A stretch of DNA of 15,852 bases, from positions 1 to 15,852 of the forward strand of contig URAG01000053.1 in NCBI GenBank assembly GCA_900545755.1, read 5' to 3'. Below the pieces are notes generated by a model, which saw only the letters and a list, made by a program, of their open reading frames with translations, was not told the DNA's origin and searched no databases. Of the stretch, positions 1 through 6,448 are shown piece after piece. Each line of letters begins with the position of its first letter. Positions within the stretch are counted from its first letter, which is position 1. Made by a program: the position numbers and the translations under genes. This DNA is from an uncultured Cloacibacillus sp. Its GTDB lineage: Bacteria > Synergistota > Synergistia > Synergistales > Synergistaceae.

Positions 1-876
1 TACGCCCGCGTAATATCCGGGAACGTCGCCTGAGGCGTAAGCCTCTTCTACATAGGCTTCGTGCAGTTTGATGTTGTCATAGACGATTTTGCTCTTGAGC
101 CAGAGGTCGTCGTCGCCCTTCGCAGGTCCGGTCAGCATGACAAGCGCGCCTTTTTTCACCCACGAGCTCTCGATATGGAGCGGTTTGAGACGGGAAGCGG
201 CGACTGTCACGAGGTCGGCGTCTTTCAATGCTTCTGGAAGTTCGGTAGTAGCGACGCCTTCAAGCCCGAATTCGCTCTTGGCCCAGTCTGCGAACGCCTG
301 CGCCTTATCGAGGAAGAGGTCGTAGGTTATGACTTTCTTGACGTTGGGAGCCTGCGTGATGATGTGGCGGAAGCAGGATTTGTTGATCGGGCCGCATCCA
401 ACTACGGTGCAGACTTCAGCATCCTTGCGGGCGAGGTGGCGCGTGGCGACGGCTGGGATGGCTCCGGTGCGGGTCGCGCTGAGTATATTGGCCGACATAT
501 GGCAGAGCGGAGCGCCGGTGTCTTTGTCGTTTATGAGGACCGTAAGTATCGAGCGCGGAAGGCCTTTCGAGGTGTTGGCCGCGTTCGAGCCATACCACTT
601 ATTGCCGCATACGTCGAAACGTCCGCCAAGATAGGCCGGCATCGCAAAGAAGCGGCGGTCGGGACCTGCGACGGGCATATTGGGGAAGGGGGATTCCTTC
701 GGGAATATTATTCCCATGCCGTGACTGTTGTGGTTTGGGCCTCCCATGAGATAGTCGCCTTTTGCGAGAAGGCCGAAAACTTCTTCGCAGACGTCTACCC
801 AAGCAGGAGCGTCGGTGATACCAAGTTTAATAGTATCAGGCTCAGAAAGGTAGATAAACTCAATCTTATGACTCAT
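1..876 (-). CDS. Ornithine cyclodeaminase / mu-crystallin family protein (C-terminus cut by window edge)
   Basis: The reading frame is open for 292 codons from an ATG at 876 down to base 1, so the C-terminal end lies outside the window. The start follows a good Shine-Dalgarno (AAGGAG, 9 bases upstream). Family marks are visible: a Lys-Trp pair (K93-W94) where the family has its substrate lysine, the SATRTGA motif at about residues 133-139, and a Rossmann nucleotide-binding turn VVGCGP at 158-163. Members are NAD(P)-dependent and include ornithine cyclodeaminase, alanine dehydrogenase, ketimine reductases and opine-type enzymes, so the exact substrate cannot be read from sequence. I have an unverified recollection that some databases label similar anaerobe proteins as a tyramine oxidase subunit. 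It is divergent from the araC-type gene, which suggests it may be controlled by that regulator. Family assignment is firm; substrate is unknown. Confidence 0.85.
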   Translation of the reverse strand, partial: MSHKIEFIYLSEPDTIKLGITDAPAWVDVCEEVFGLLAKGDYLMGGPNHNSHGMGIIFPKESPFPNMPVAGPDRRFFAMPAYLGGRFDVCGNKWYGSNAANTSKGLPRSILTVLINDKDTGAPLCHMSANILSATRTGAIPAVATRHLARKDAEVCTVVGCGPINKSCFRHIITQAPNVKKVITYDLFLDKAQAFADWAKSEFGLEGVATTELPEALKDADLVTVAASRLKPLHIESSWVKKGALVMLTGPAKGDDDLWLKSKIVYDNIKLHEAYVEEAYASGDVPGYYAGV

Positions 877-1026
877 TTCACATCTCTCCTTACTGAAAAT
901 ATAGCTTTAGTACCGATGAAACGCGCCAATTACTGCAAATATGCCGCCCTCCTCGTACGGCGAAAAGGCAAGATATAATGAAACTGCCTTTTACAACAGT
1001 TTGAAGAATGTATTCACAATAAGTTC

Positions 1027-1045
1027 TACATAAAAAGTATATGTA
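1027..1045. repeat. Inverted repeat, candidate operator
   Basis: TACATA and TATGTA flank a 7-base spacer (AAAAGTA). The site lies about 60 bases upstream of the candidate -10 box of the AraC-type gene and about 150 bases upstream of the divergent gene, a suitable place for a regulator. Six-base arms in AT-rich DNA can arise by chance, so this is only a candidate. Confidence 0.3.
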
Positions 1046-1107
1046 CCGGAACAAAGATTTTCTATTAGATTATTAGCCCGTTTTTTAAAAATATTAACTT
1101 GTAAGTA

Positions 1108-1116
1108 TGGTAAAAT
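1108..1116 (+). promoter_or_regulatory. Candidate extended -10 promoter of the AraC-type gene
   Basis: TGGTAAAAT fits an extended -10 element (TGn followed by TAAAAT, 5 of 6 to consensus). The -35 position, 17 bases upstream, holds only a weak AAAATA. Transcription would start near 1123, leaving a leader of about 60 bases before the ATG at 1184. Confidence 0.45.
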
Positions 1117-1183
1117 GAAATTGGTGGGTTAGGTGTTAGCTGTGGTGTTTTTGTGACCCCTGAGACTGGAGGCCTTCCGAGGA

Positions 1184-2128
1184 ATGATAAACTATCGCCC
1201 TATTCTTGTAGACAGCACTCTGCAGGAGCTCACCGAGCACGGAGATTTTGCGTTTCCGATATCTATGGACGAACAACGCGTTTCCGATGAATACATCGCT
1301 TTCGTCCCCCACTGGCACTATGAAATACAGATTTCAATGGTTGTGAAGGGTTCTGTGATTTTTAAGACTCAGGACAAAGAGTTCCTGTTAAAGAAAGGCG
1401 AGGCCGTTTTCTTTAACAGCGGATGCATTCACGAAGCCGTGCCGACAGAAGACAAAGACAGCGTTTATACCTGCGTCAACTTCCACCCAAAGGTAATATA
1501 TGGATATGCTGAAAGCCTGCTGCGGCAGGACTATGTAAATCCTGTTATTTATTCTAACGAGCTTCAGGCCATCGTTTTCTACGACGAGCCTTGGCATCTT
1601 GAGGTGCGGTCGCTGATGGAGCGCCTGATCAAGGTCAACCGGGACGAGCATTTTGGATATGAAATAGAAATGTACGCAATAATACTGAAAATGTGGCAAG
1701 TAATAGTACAGCACAACGAAGAGATACTCTCGGCCTCCGCTTCAGTTACATTTGCCGACAAACAGAGGATAAAGTCATTGACCCGCTTTATCCACAAAAA
1801 CTATATGGAACGCATATCGCTTACAGAGATAGCCGGCTCGGACCATATCAGCAAGGGCGAATGCTGCCGCGTCTTTCAGCGCGTGCTCGGCACGACGCCT
1901 TTCGCTTATCTTATCAACTACCGCATACATCAGGGCATGAAGATGCTCGCGACGACGGACCACAACATTTCCGAGATAGCGCAGAGCGTCGGTTTCGGCT
2001 CCGGCAGTTACTTCACGGAATGCTTCAAGAAAAAGATGCACTGCTCGCCAATGCAGTATAGGAAGCAGATGCAGGCATCCGCGGACGCTCAGCGAGTAAA
2101 CGCTCTTTTTCAGGAAGACTATTCGTAA
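1184..2128 (+). CDS. AraC-family transcriptional regulator with N-terminal cupin domain
   Basis: A 314-residue protein, the usual length for two-domain AraC/XylS regulators. The N-terminal cupin-like ligand domain shows HWHYE at 43-47 and a glycine/histidine turn (FFNSGCIHE) at 76-84. The C-terminal DNA-binding domain has two helix-turn-helix units, about 211-232 and 261-282; the second carries the family pattern ISEIAQSVGFGSGSYFTECF followed by SPMQYR. Start: ATG with GGAGG 11 bases upstream. The gene lies between the divergent ornithine-cyclodeaminase-family gene and the kinase/enolase-like pair on its own strand, so it is the obvious local regulator of both, probably responding to a pathway substrate. 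No terminator is visible after its stop, so its transcripts may read through into the kinase gene. Family assignment is secure; ligand is unknown. Confidence 0.93.
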   Translation: MINYRPILVDSTLQELTEHGDFAFPISMDEQRVSDEYIAFVPHWHYEIQISMVVKGSVIFKTQDKEFLLKKGEAVFFNSGCIHEAVPTEDKDSVYTCVNFHPKVIYGYAESLLRQDYVNPVIYSNELQAIVFYDEPWHLEVRSLMERLIKVNRDEHFGYEIEMYAIILKMWQVIVQHNEEILSASASVTFADKQRIKSLTRFIHKNYMERISLTEIAGSDHISKGECCRVFQRVLGTTPFAYLINYRIHQGMKMLATTDHNISEIAQSVGFGSGSYFTECFKKKMHCSPMQYRKQMQASADAQRVNALFQEDYS

Positions 2129-2130
2129 TA

Positions 2131-2159
2131 TTGACAGTAAGTATCGACATATTGATACT
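2131..2159 (+). promoter_or_regulatory. Candidate promoter P1 of the kinase/enolase-like operon
   Basis: A perfect -35 hexamer TTGACA (2131-2136), a 17-base spacer and GATACT (2154-2159, 4 of 6). It begins 3 bases after the stop of the AraC-type gene. A start near 2166 would place only half of the left arm of the large inverted repeat in the transcript. Confidence 0.45.
2140..2159. repeat. Short palindrome overlapping P1
   Basis: AGTATC and GATACT flank 8 bases; the right arm is exactly the P1 -10 hexamer. A protein bound here would occlude that promoter. It is a candidate operator for the upstream AraC-type protein or another regulator. Confidence 0.35.
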
Positions 2160-2163
2160 CCCG

Positions 2164-2193
2164 TTGACTTTGTTAAATAAAGCTTTTTATACT
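2164..2193 (+). promoter_or_regulatory. Candidate promoter P2 of the kinase/enolase-like operon
   Basis: TTGACT (2164-2169) and TATACT (2188-2193), each 5 of 6 to the sigma-70 consensus, are separated by 18 bases. A start near 2200 would give a leader of about 50 bases that lacks the left arm of the inverted repeat, leaving the Shine-Dalgarno free. Confidence 0.55.
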
Positions 2194-2222
2194 GAATCTG
2201 CATTCTGAAAATAATAAAGCTT
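2176..2222. repeat. 10-base direct repeat AATAAAGCTT, two copies
   Basis: Copies at 2176-2185 and 2213-2222, 37 bases start to start, lie inside the loop of the large inverted repeat. The first is in the spacer of P2 and the second lies just before the right arm. Tandem direct half-sites are a common AraC-family binding arrangement, but the sequence is AT-rich and no binding is shown. Confidence 0.4.
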
Positions 2223-2250
2223 CGTACAAAGTCAACGGGAGGTTCTATAT

Positions 2251-3654
2251 ATGCAGTGGAAGATACGAAACCGCGATCAGCTGTTATCCCACGGGGATAC
2301 GGAGTCAAGACGCATCGTCCTTGATATAGCGGACAAGACGCTCCAGAGGCTCGACGCCAAGGAGCGTATTAAGAGTATAATGCGCCTTGACGGCGACATC
2401 CTCCATATCGGGACGAAGAGCTGGGATCTTTCAAAGAAAAAGCACGTTTACCTGCTCGGCGCTGGCAAGGCATGCAACCACATGGCTATGGCAGTCGACG
2501 AAATTCTCGGCGACAGGCTGACACGCGGCATCGCCATCGTAAAGATATCCGAGCCGACCGACGTTTTCCATAAGACGGAGGTCTACGTCGGCGGACACCC
2601 TCTTCCCAACGAAGAGGGCTATAGGGCCTGCAAGATAATCCTCGACCTCGTCGACCACGCAGGGCCCGACGACTTATTCATCTGCGTCATCAGCGGCGGC
2701 AGTTCCGCACTCATGAGCTGCCCTATAGACGGCATATCGCTCGACGACGAGATAAAGGTTACCGACGTAATGCTGAAATCCGGCGCCAATATATATGAGA
2801 TTAACGCGATACGCCGCCATATATCGCAAATGAACGGCGGAATGCTCGCCAAACGCATAGAGTCGCGCGGCGCGGAACTCATAGGTTTCGGCATCAGCGA
2901 CGCGGTAGGCTCGCCCGCCACCGGAGACATCCGTGTGCCGTACGCGAAATACAAAAGCACACCGATGGGGCCGGACGCGACGACGCTCGACGACGCCAGG
3001 CGCGTAATCCGCGACTACGACGTGGCGGACAGGCTGCCCAAAAACGTCGTCGACTACCTTATGAACGCCGGCCCTGAGTGCGAGACGCCGAAAGCCTTCC
3101 CGAACAACACATATTACCTGCTGAACACCCTGCCCGACTCGTGCATCTATGCGAAACAGATATCCGAGGAAATGGGCATTCCGGCTGTCATCCTTACATC
3201 GTTCCTCGAGGGCGAAAGCCGCGACGTCGGCACCATGTTCGCCTCCATAGCGCGCGAGATACAGGCTTACGGCAATCCGGTGCAGGCGCCGTGCGTGCTT
3301 CTCGCCTCCGGCGAAGCGACGACGCAGATACTCGACAACAGCACGATAACGGGCCACGGCGGCCCTTCGCAGGAAGAGACCCTCAGCTTCTCCCTATCCG
3401 CGGCGAAGGCGAAAGGGATATGCCTCCTCTCGATGGATTCCGAGGGCACGGACGGCACGACAAGTGTAGCAGGCGGCATAACCGACTCAACGAGCTACAA
3501 AACGGCGCTCGAGAAGGGCGTAGACGTACACGCGGCCCTGCGCGGCCACGCCAGCTTCGAAGCGCTCGACGCTATGGGCGACGCGGTATTCACCGGCAAC
3601 ACAGGCACCAATCTCTGCGACTTCAACGTCATGTACGTGCCGAAAATAGATTAG
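2251..3654 (+). CDS. Glycerate 2-kinase-like protein (DUF4147 + MOFRL), divergent motifs
   Basis: A 467-residue protein of the class II glycerate kinase family, which phosphorylates D-glycerate to 2-phosphoglycerate with ATP in the cytosol. The N-terminal DUF4147 part shows GAGKA (70-74), GGHPLP (114-119) and ISGGSSAL (147-154). The C-terminal MOFRL part shows GTDGTTSVAGG (399-409) and TGNTGTN (448-454). Start: ATG 8 bases after GGGAGG, which sits in the large inverted repeat. Oddities: where the family has GGRNQE this protein has GGPSQE (370-375), losing the conserved arginine; the IKGG segment is MNGG (194-197); and the usual IASGPT region is replaced by a longer stretch around 221-242. The next gene is enolase-like, which fits a glycerate to PEP route. 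The altered motifs leave room for another 2-hydroxy acid as substrate. Family is sure; activity is uncertain. Confidence 0.85.
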   Translation: MQWKIRNRDQLLSHGDTESRRIVLDIADKTLQRLDAKERIKSIMRLDGDILHIGTKSWDLSKKKHVYLLGAGKACNHMAMAVDEILGDRLTRGIAIVKISEPTDVFHKTEVYVGGHPLPNEEGYRACKIILDLVDHAGPDDLFICVISGGSSALMSCPIDGISLDDEIKVTDVMLKSGANIYEINAIRRHISQMNGGMLAKRIESRGAELIGFGISDAVGSPATGDIRVPYAKYKSTPMGPDATTLDDARRVIRDYDVADRLPKNVVDYLMNAGPECETPKAFPNNTYYLLNTLPDSCIYAKQISEEMGIPAVILTSFLEGESRDVGTMFASIAREIQAYGNPVQAPCVLLASGEATTQILDNSTITGHGGPSQEETLSFSLSAAKAKGICLLSMDSEGTDGTTSVAGGITDSTSYKTALEKGVDVHAALRGHASFEALDAMGDAVFTGNTGTNLCDFNVMYVPKID

Positions 3655-3666
3655 GAGGAACATGAA

Positions 3667-4938
3667 ATGTCGAAGATAAAGGAAGTAAAGGCAAGACAAC
3701 TCATCGACTGCAAATGCCGCCCGATGGTCGAGGTAGACGTGATAACGGAGAAAGCCTCGCTGGGACGCGGAAGCGCGCCGACCGGCAGCTCCGTCGGGAT
3801 GTATGAGTCGTTCGTGCTCCGCGACAACGACCCGCAAGAATATAACGGCATGAGCGTCCACAAGGCAGTTGAGAACGTCAACAAGATAATCGCCCCGGCC
3901 CTCGTAGGCAAAGAGGTAAGCGATCAGGATGGAATAGACAAAATAATGATAGAGCTTGACGGCACGCCGGACAAGCACAGCCTCGGCGGCAACGCTATAT
4001 ACAGCGCGTCGATAGCGGCCTTCCGCGCCGCGGCCGAGGATGCGGGGAAGCCGCTCTACGAATACATAGCCGGCGAGCCGATACGCGACGTTCCTATTCC
4101 GTCGTTCAACGTAATCAACGGAGGCAAATATCCTGGCCTTACCCAAGCTTTCAATGAGTTCATAATAATGCCCTACAAGGCCGACTCAATATATGAAGCC
4201 GTTGAAATAGCCGTCAAAGTCTTCCAGAAACTAGGCCCCGTCATCAAAAATTACACAAAGAAAGAGCCCGGCGTCGGCGGCTCTTACGGCTGGATAGCGC
4301 CGTCGGAGGACCCGGAAGTGCTGCTCTCGCTTATGCAGGAAGCCATTGACGCATGCGGATACACCGGCAAATGCGCCTTCGCCTTCGACTGTGCCTCGAG
4401 CGAAATGTACGACGCCGCTACGAAGACCTATTACCTCAATGGCAAACACCTTACTTCCGACGAGCTTATCAGCTATGTCAAGGGACTGACGGAGAGATGG
4501 AACTTCGTATTTATCGAGGACATGCTTGATGAAAACGACTGGGAAGGTTACGAGAGAGCCCATAAAGAAATTACCAGGACGCTGATAATAGCAGACGACT
4601 TCACTGCGACGAGCAAAGAGCGCATAGCCCGCGCATGCTCGACAAACTCCATAGACGGCTTCATACTCAAGCCGAACCAGGTAGGCACTATAAGCGAGGC
4701 GCTCGACGCCTACCGCTTCGCGAGAGAGCGCGGCCTGCTCGCCATCCCATCCGGCCGTTCCGGCGGCGTCATAGGCGACGTGGTTATGGACCTTGCCGTC
4801 GGCCTTGACGTCAGCTTCATCAAAAACGGATGCCCGCGCTCCGGCGAGAGAATAGACAAGCTTAACTTCCTGATGCGCGTCGCCGACCTCAACCCCGGCT
4901 GCGTGATGTCGGACATAACTTCCCTCGTGCGCTTCTAA
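3667..4938 (+). CDS. Enolase-like protein lacking several catalytic residues
   Basis: A 423-residue protein with enolase architecture from end to end. Kept residues, with E. coli equivalents: E164 (E168), metal ligands D241 (D246), E284 (E290) and the DD pair 310-311 (D317), lysine base K335 (K342), R364-S365 of the SHRS loop, and K386 (K393). Lost: the histidine of INGGEHA is Y155; the GDEGGYAP motif, which carries the general-acid glutamate, is GGSYGWIAP (204-212); the SHRS histidine is G363; and the N-terminal DSRGNPT is DCKCRPM (14-20). Start: ATG 8 bases after AGGAGG, 12 bases after the kinase stop, so the two are translated from one message. It is probably a paralogue of the housekeeping enolase with a shifted reaction or substrate. 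A plain 2-phosphoglycerate hydratase cannot be excluded. A terminator follows. Confidence 0.85.
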   Translation: MSKIKEVKARQLIDCKCRPMVEVDVITEKASLGRGSAPTGSSVGMYESFVLRDNDPQEYNGMSVHKAVENVNKIIAPALVGKEVSDQDGIDKIMIELDGTPDKHSLGGNAIYSASIAAFRAAAEDAGKPLYEYIAGEPIRDVPIPSFNVINGGKYPGLTQAFNEFIIMPYKADSIYEAVEIAVKVFQKLGPVIKNYTKKEPGVGGSYGWIAPSEDPEVLLSLMQEAIDACGYTGKCAFAFDCASSEMYDAATKTYYLNGKHLTSDELISYVKGLTERWNFVFIEDMLDENDWEGYERAHKEITRTLIIADDFTATSKERIARACSTNSIDGFILKPNQVGTISEALDAYRFARERGLLAIPSGRSGGVIGDVVMDLAVGLDVSFIKNGCPRSGERIDKLNFLMRVADLNPGCVMSDITSLVRF

Positions 4939-4963
4939 ACCAAAGCGTACCTTCCACACAGGA

Positions 4964-4989
4964 AAAGCCGGGGCTTTCGCTCCGGCTTT
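4964..4989. terminator. Intrinsic terminator between convergent genes
   Basis: An 11-pair stem (AAAGCCGGGGC with GCTCCGGCTTT, one G-U pair) closes a TTTC tetraloop. It is followed on the plus strand by CTTTATAT. On the minus strand it is followed by TTTTCC. It lies 25 bases after the enolase-like stop and 24 bases after the stop of the convergent peptidase gene, so it probably serves both directions. Confidence 0.85.
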
Positions 4990-5013
4990 CTTTATATCAG
5001 CGCTTTGGGTGGT

Positions 5014-6387
5014 CTATAAAATCGTCAGATTCACCCGCGCGCAATAATCCTCTATGAACTCTTTCCTTACTCCGCAGATTCCGCCGCGCTTACGGATTTC
5101 GGCGCGGATTTGTTCGAAGTTCTTTACGGCAAACTCTGCGGCGCGGCGGGCGGACTGCTCCATCGCTTCGTCGAGCACGGCTTTGGCTTCTTCGGGACGG
5201 CCGGCGCGGTCGGCGCGAGCGGCGGCGCGTTCGGCTCTTGCAGCCTGCGTCTCGATTTCTTCGTCGAGGAATGCCGCGCCTACGCGGACGAATGGGGCGT
5301 ATTTTTCGTAGTCTGCGGATACGGCCGCGGCGAGGCGCTCGAAGAGCCACCAGAGCGAATTTTCGTCGAACTTTCCGCCGCTTGCGCGCATGAGCGGTGG
5401 AAGATAGCCGGTGCAGTATGCGGGGACGTAGACGGAGGTGCAGGGCAGCGAGTAGGCGTAGCGCATGACGGGGCCCGTGTTTTCCGCCCAGCGGCATATC
5501 ATCGAGGCGGCGGTCTGGCTTGCGTCCAGCGTCATCGCATGCATACATACGGATGGGAATGTGCCGAAGGAAATGCCTAAGTGCGGCTCGAGCAGCGTAC
5601 CCTCGAAATGGTCGCGCAGGATGGATTTTATGATCACGGCGTCGAAGGGGTCTTCCGCGTCCTCGATCATGGTTCGCAGCCGCCGCATTCGCGGCACGGC
5701 GCTTGTCTGGCGCGCGCCGGGAGCGGTGTAGGCCTTCGCAAAGCTGAATCTTTCGTCTGCGGCGAGCCAGCCTTTGTCGCGCGCATATTTTTCGAGCGCC
5801 TCGCTGCATTCGTCGGGCTTTCCTATCGTGTAGCAGTTGCTTATTGCGTATGTTTCTTCGATGCGCTTCGCGGCCCACATGCGGCCGGCGGTCTCCAACA
5901 GCCATATTTCCTGCCTGTCGGCTATGAAGAATGAGTTTTCGTAGCGTTTGTCCGCGAGCCTACTTGCGTTGGCGTTCTGGCCGTATTTTTCGAGCAGCGC
6001 CGTTATCGCATCCATCGCTTCGCGCGCGGTCGCGCCGCGCTCAAGGCCTAGGCGCAGAAGGTCCATGCCGAGCAGCGCGTTTTCTTCGCCGCTTTCCGCG
6101 GCCTTGCTGCTCTGCGCCTCGTTGCCTATCATGACGCCTTTTTCGTTGACGCCCATCTCGTAGCCCCACATCCAATAGGGTTTGGAGCCGAGGACGCCGT
6201 ATGTCTTTTCAGCCTGTGGCACGGAGATGAACGTGCATTCCACGGTTTCGCCGCGCGCGTGCTCCGCTCCTTCCACCCACGCAAGCGCCTGCGCTTCGCC
6301 TAGCGGGCGGTCGCTGTTCTTCGCCAACACTATGTTGCCGGAGAGCGTCGTATCCGCGGGAAGCACAAATGTATCGCATGAGAGCAT
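5014..6387 (-). CDS. C69-family dipeptidase (N-terminal nucleophile hydrolase)
   Basis: A 457-residue protein of the peptidase C69 / secernin family, cytosolic dipeptidases of broad specificity. The opening MLSCDTFV puts Cys4 at the position of the catalytic N-terminal nucleophile, which would be exposed by removal of three residues. LAKNSDRP (21-28), the GYEMGVNEKGV stretch (75-85) and NSFFIADRQEIWLLETAG (151-168) are typical of the family. No signal peptide is seen. Residues about 375-432 form an alanine/arginine/glutamate-rich, probably helical segment near the C-terminus. Start: ATG after AAGGGAG, 11 bases upstream. It stands alone between two terminators and has its own candidate -10 box. 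It would feed free amino acids to fermentation, in keeping with the neighbouring lysine aminotransferase. Dipeptide preference cannot be told. Confidence 0.88.
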   Translation of the reverse strand: MLSCDTFVLPADTTLSGNIVLAKNSDRPLGEAQALAWVEGAEHARGETVECTFISVPQAEKTYGVLGSKPYWMWGYEMGVNEKGVMIGNEAQSSKAAESGEENALLGMDLLRLGLERGATAREAMDAITALLEKYGQNANASRLADKRYENSFFIADRQEIWLLETAGRMWAAKRIEETYAISNCYTIGKPDECSEALEKYARDKGWLAADERFSFAKAYTAPGARQTSAVPRMRRLRTMIEDAEDPFDAVIIKSILRDHFEGTLLEPHLGISFGTFPSVCMHAMTLDASQTAASMICRWAENTGPVMRYAYSLPCTSVYVPAYCTGYLPPLMRASGGKFDENSLWWLFERLAAAVSADYEKYAPFVRVGAAFLDEEIETQAARAERAAARADRAGRPEEAKAVLDEAMEQSARRAAEFAVKNFEQIRAEIRKRGGICGVRKEFIEDYCARVNLTIL

Positions 6388-6435
6388 TTTTTTCTTTCTC
6401 CCTTCGTTGCCATATCTCTTTGCAAATCTGCCGTT

Positions 6436-6441
6436 ATTATA
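6436..6441 (-). promoter_or_regulatory. Candidate -10 box for the C69 dipeptidase gene
   Basis: A perfect TATAAT reads on the minus strand 48 bases before the peptidase ATG. The -35 region (near 6459-6464) is poor (GTTCCC) and falls inside the hairpin that ends the upstream aminotransferase transcript, so promoter and terminator share sequence. Confidence 0.4.
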
Positions 6442-6448
6442 CTAAAGC

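Larger units (their letters stand above)
877..1183. other. Divergent intergenic region
   Basis: These 307 bases separate the leftward ornithine-cyclodeaminase-family gene from the rightward AraC-type gene. They are AT-rich in the centre (about 1010-1120). They hold a candidate promoter for the regulator, an inverted repeat at 1027-1045, and the two Shine-Dalgarno sequences at the edges. I see no convincing -35/-10 pair for the leftward gene, although an AT-rich TATATC-like hexamer lies near 972-977 on the minus strand. No small gene is supported. Confidence 0.6.
2158..2241. repeat. Perfect 16-base inverted repeat covering the Shine-Dalgarno sequence
   Basis: The left arm CTCCCGTTGACTTTGT (2158-2173) is the exact reverse complement of the right arm at 2226-2241, with 52 bases between them. 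The right arm contains GGGAG of the kinase Shine-Dalgarno (GGGAGG, 2237-2242; ATG at 2251). The left arm contains the -35 hexamer of promoter P2. In RNA that includes both arms, a 16-pair stem would hide the ribosome-binding site. In RNA started from P2 the left arm is absent. Confidence 0.85.

Noticed and set aside
61..978. Rightward open frame of 305 codons
   Set aside because: It is antisense to the ornithine-cyclodeaminase-family gene, has no recognisable motif and no ribosome-binding site.
2158..2241. Inverted repeat as ends of a small mobile element
   Set aside because: Only 52 bases lie between the arms, no target duplication is visible, and the arms coincide with a promoter and a ribosome-binding site, which fits regulation better.
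2674..3357. Leftward open frame of 227 codons
   Set aside because: Antisense to the kinase-like gene; valine/arginine-rich with no family resemblance.
5090..5905. Second leftward frame of 271 codons within the dipeptidase gene, as evidence of a frameshift
   Set aside because: It is a highly arginine-rich +1 shadow; the 457-residue dipeptidase frame is complete from its nucleophile cysteine to its end.
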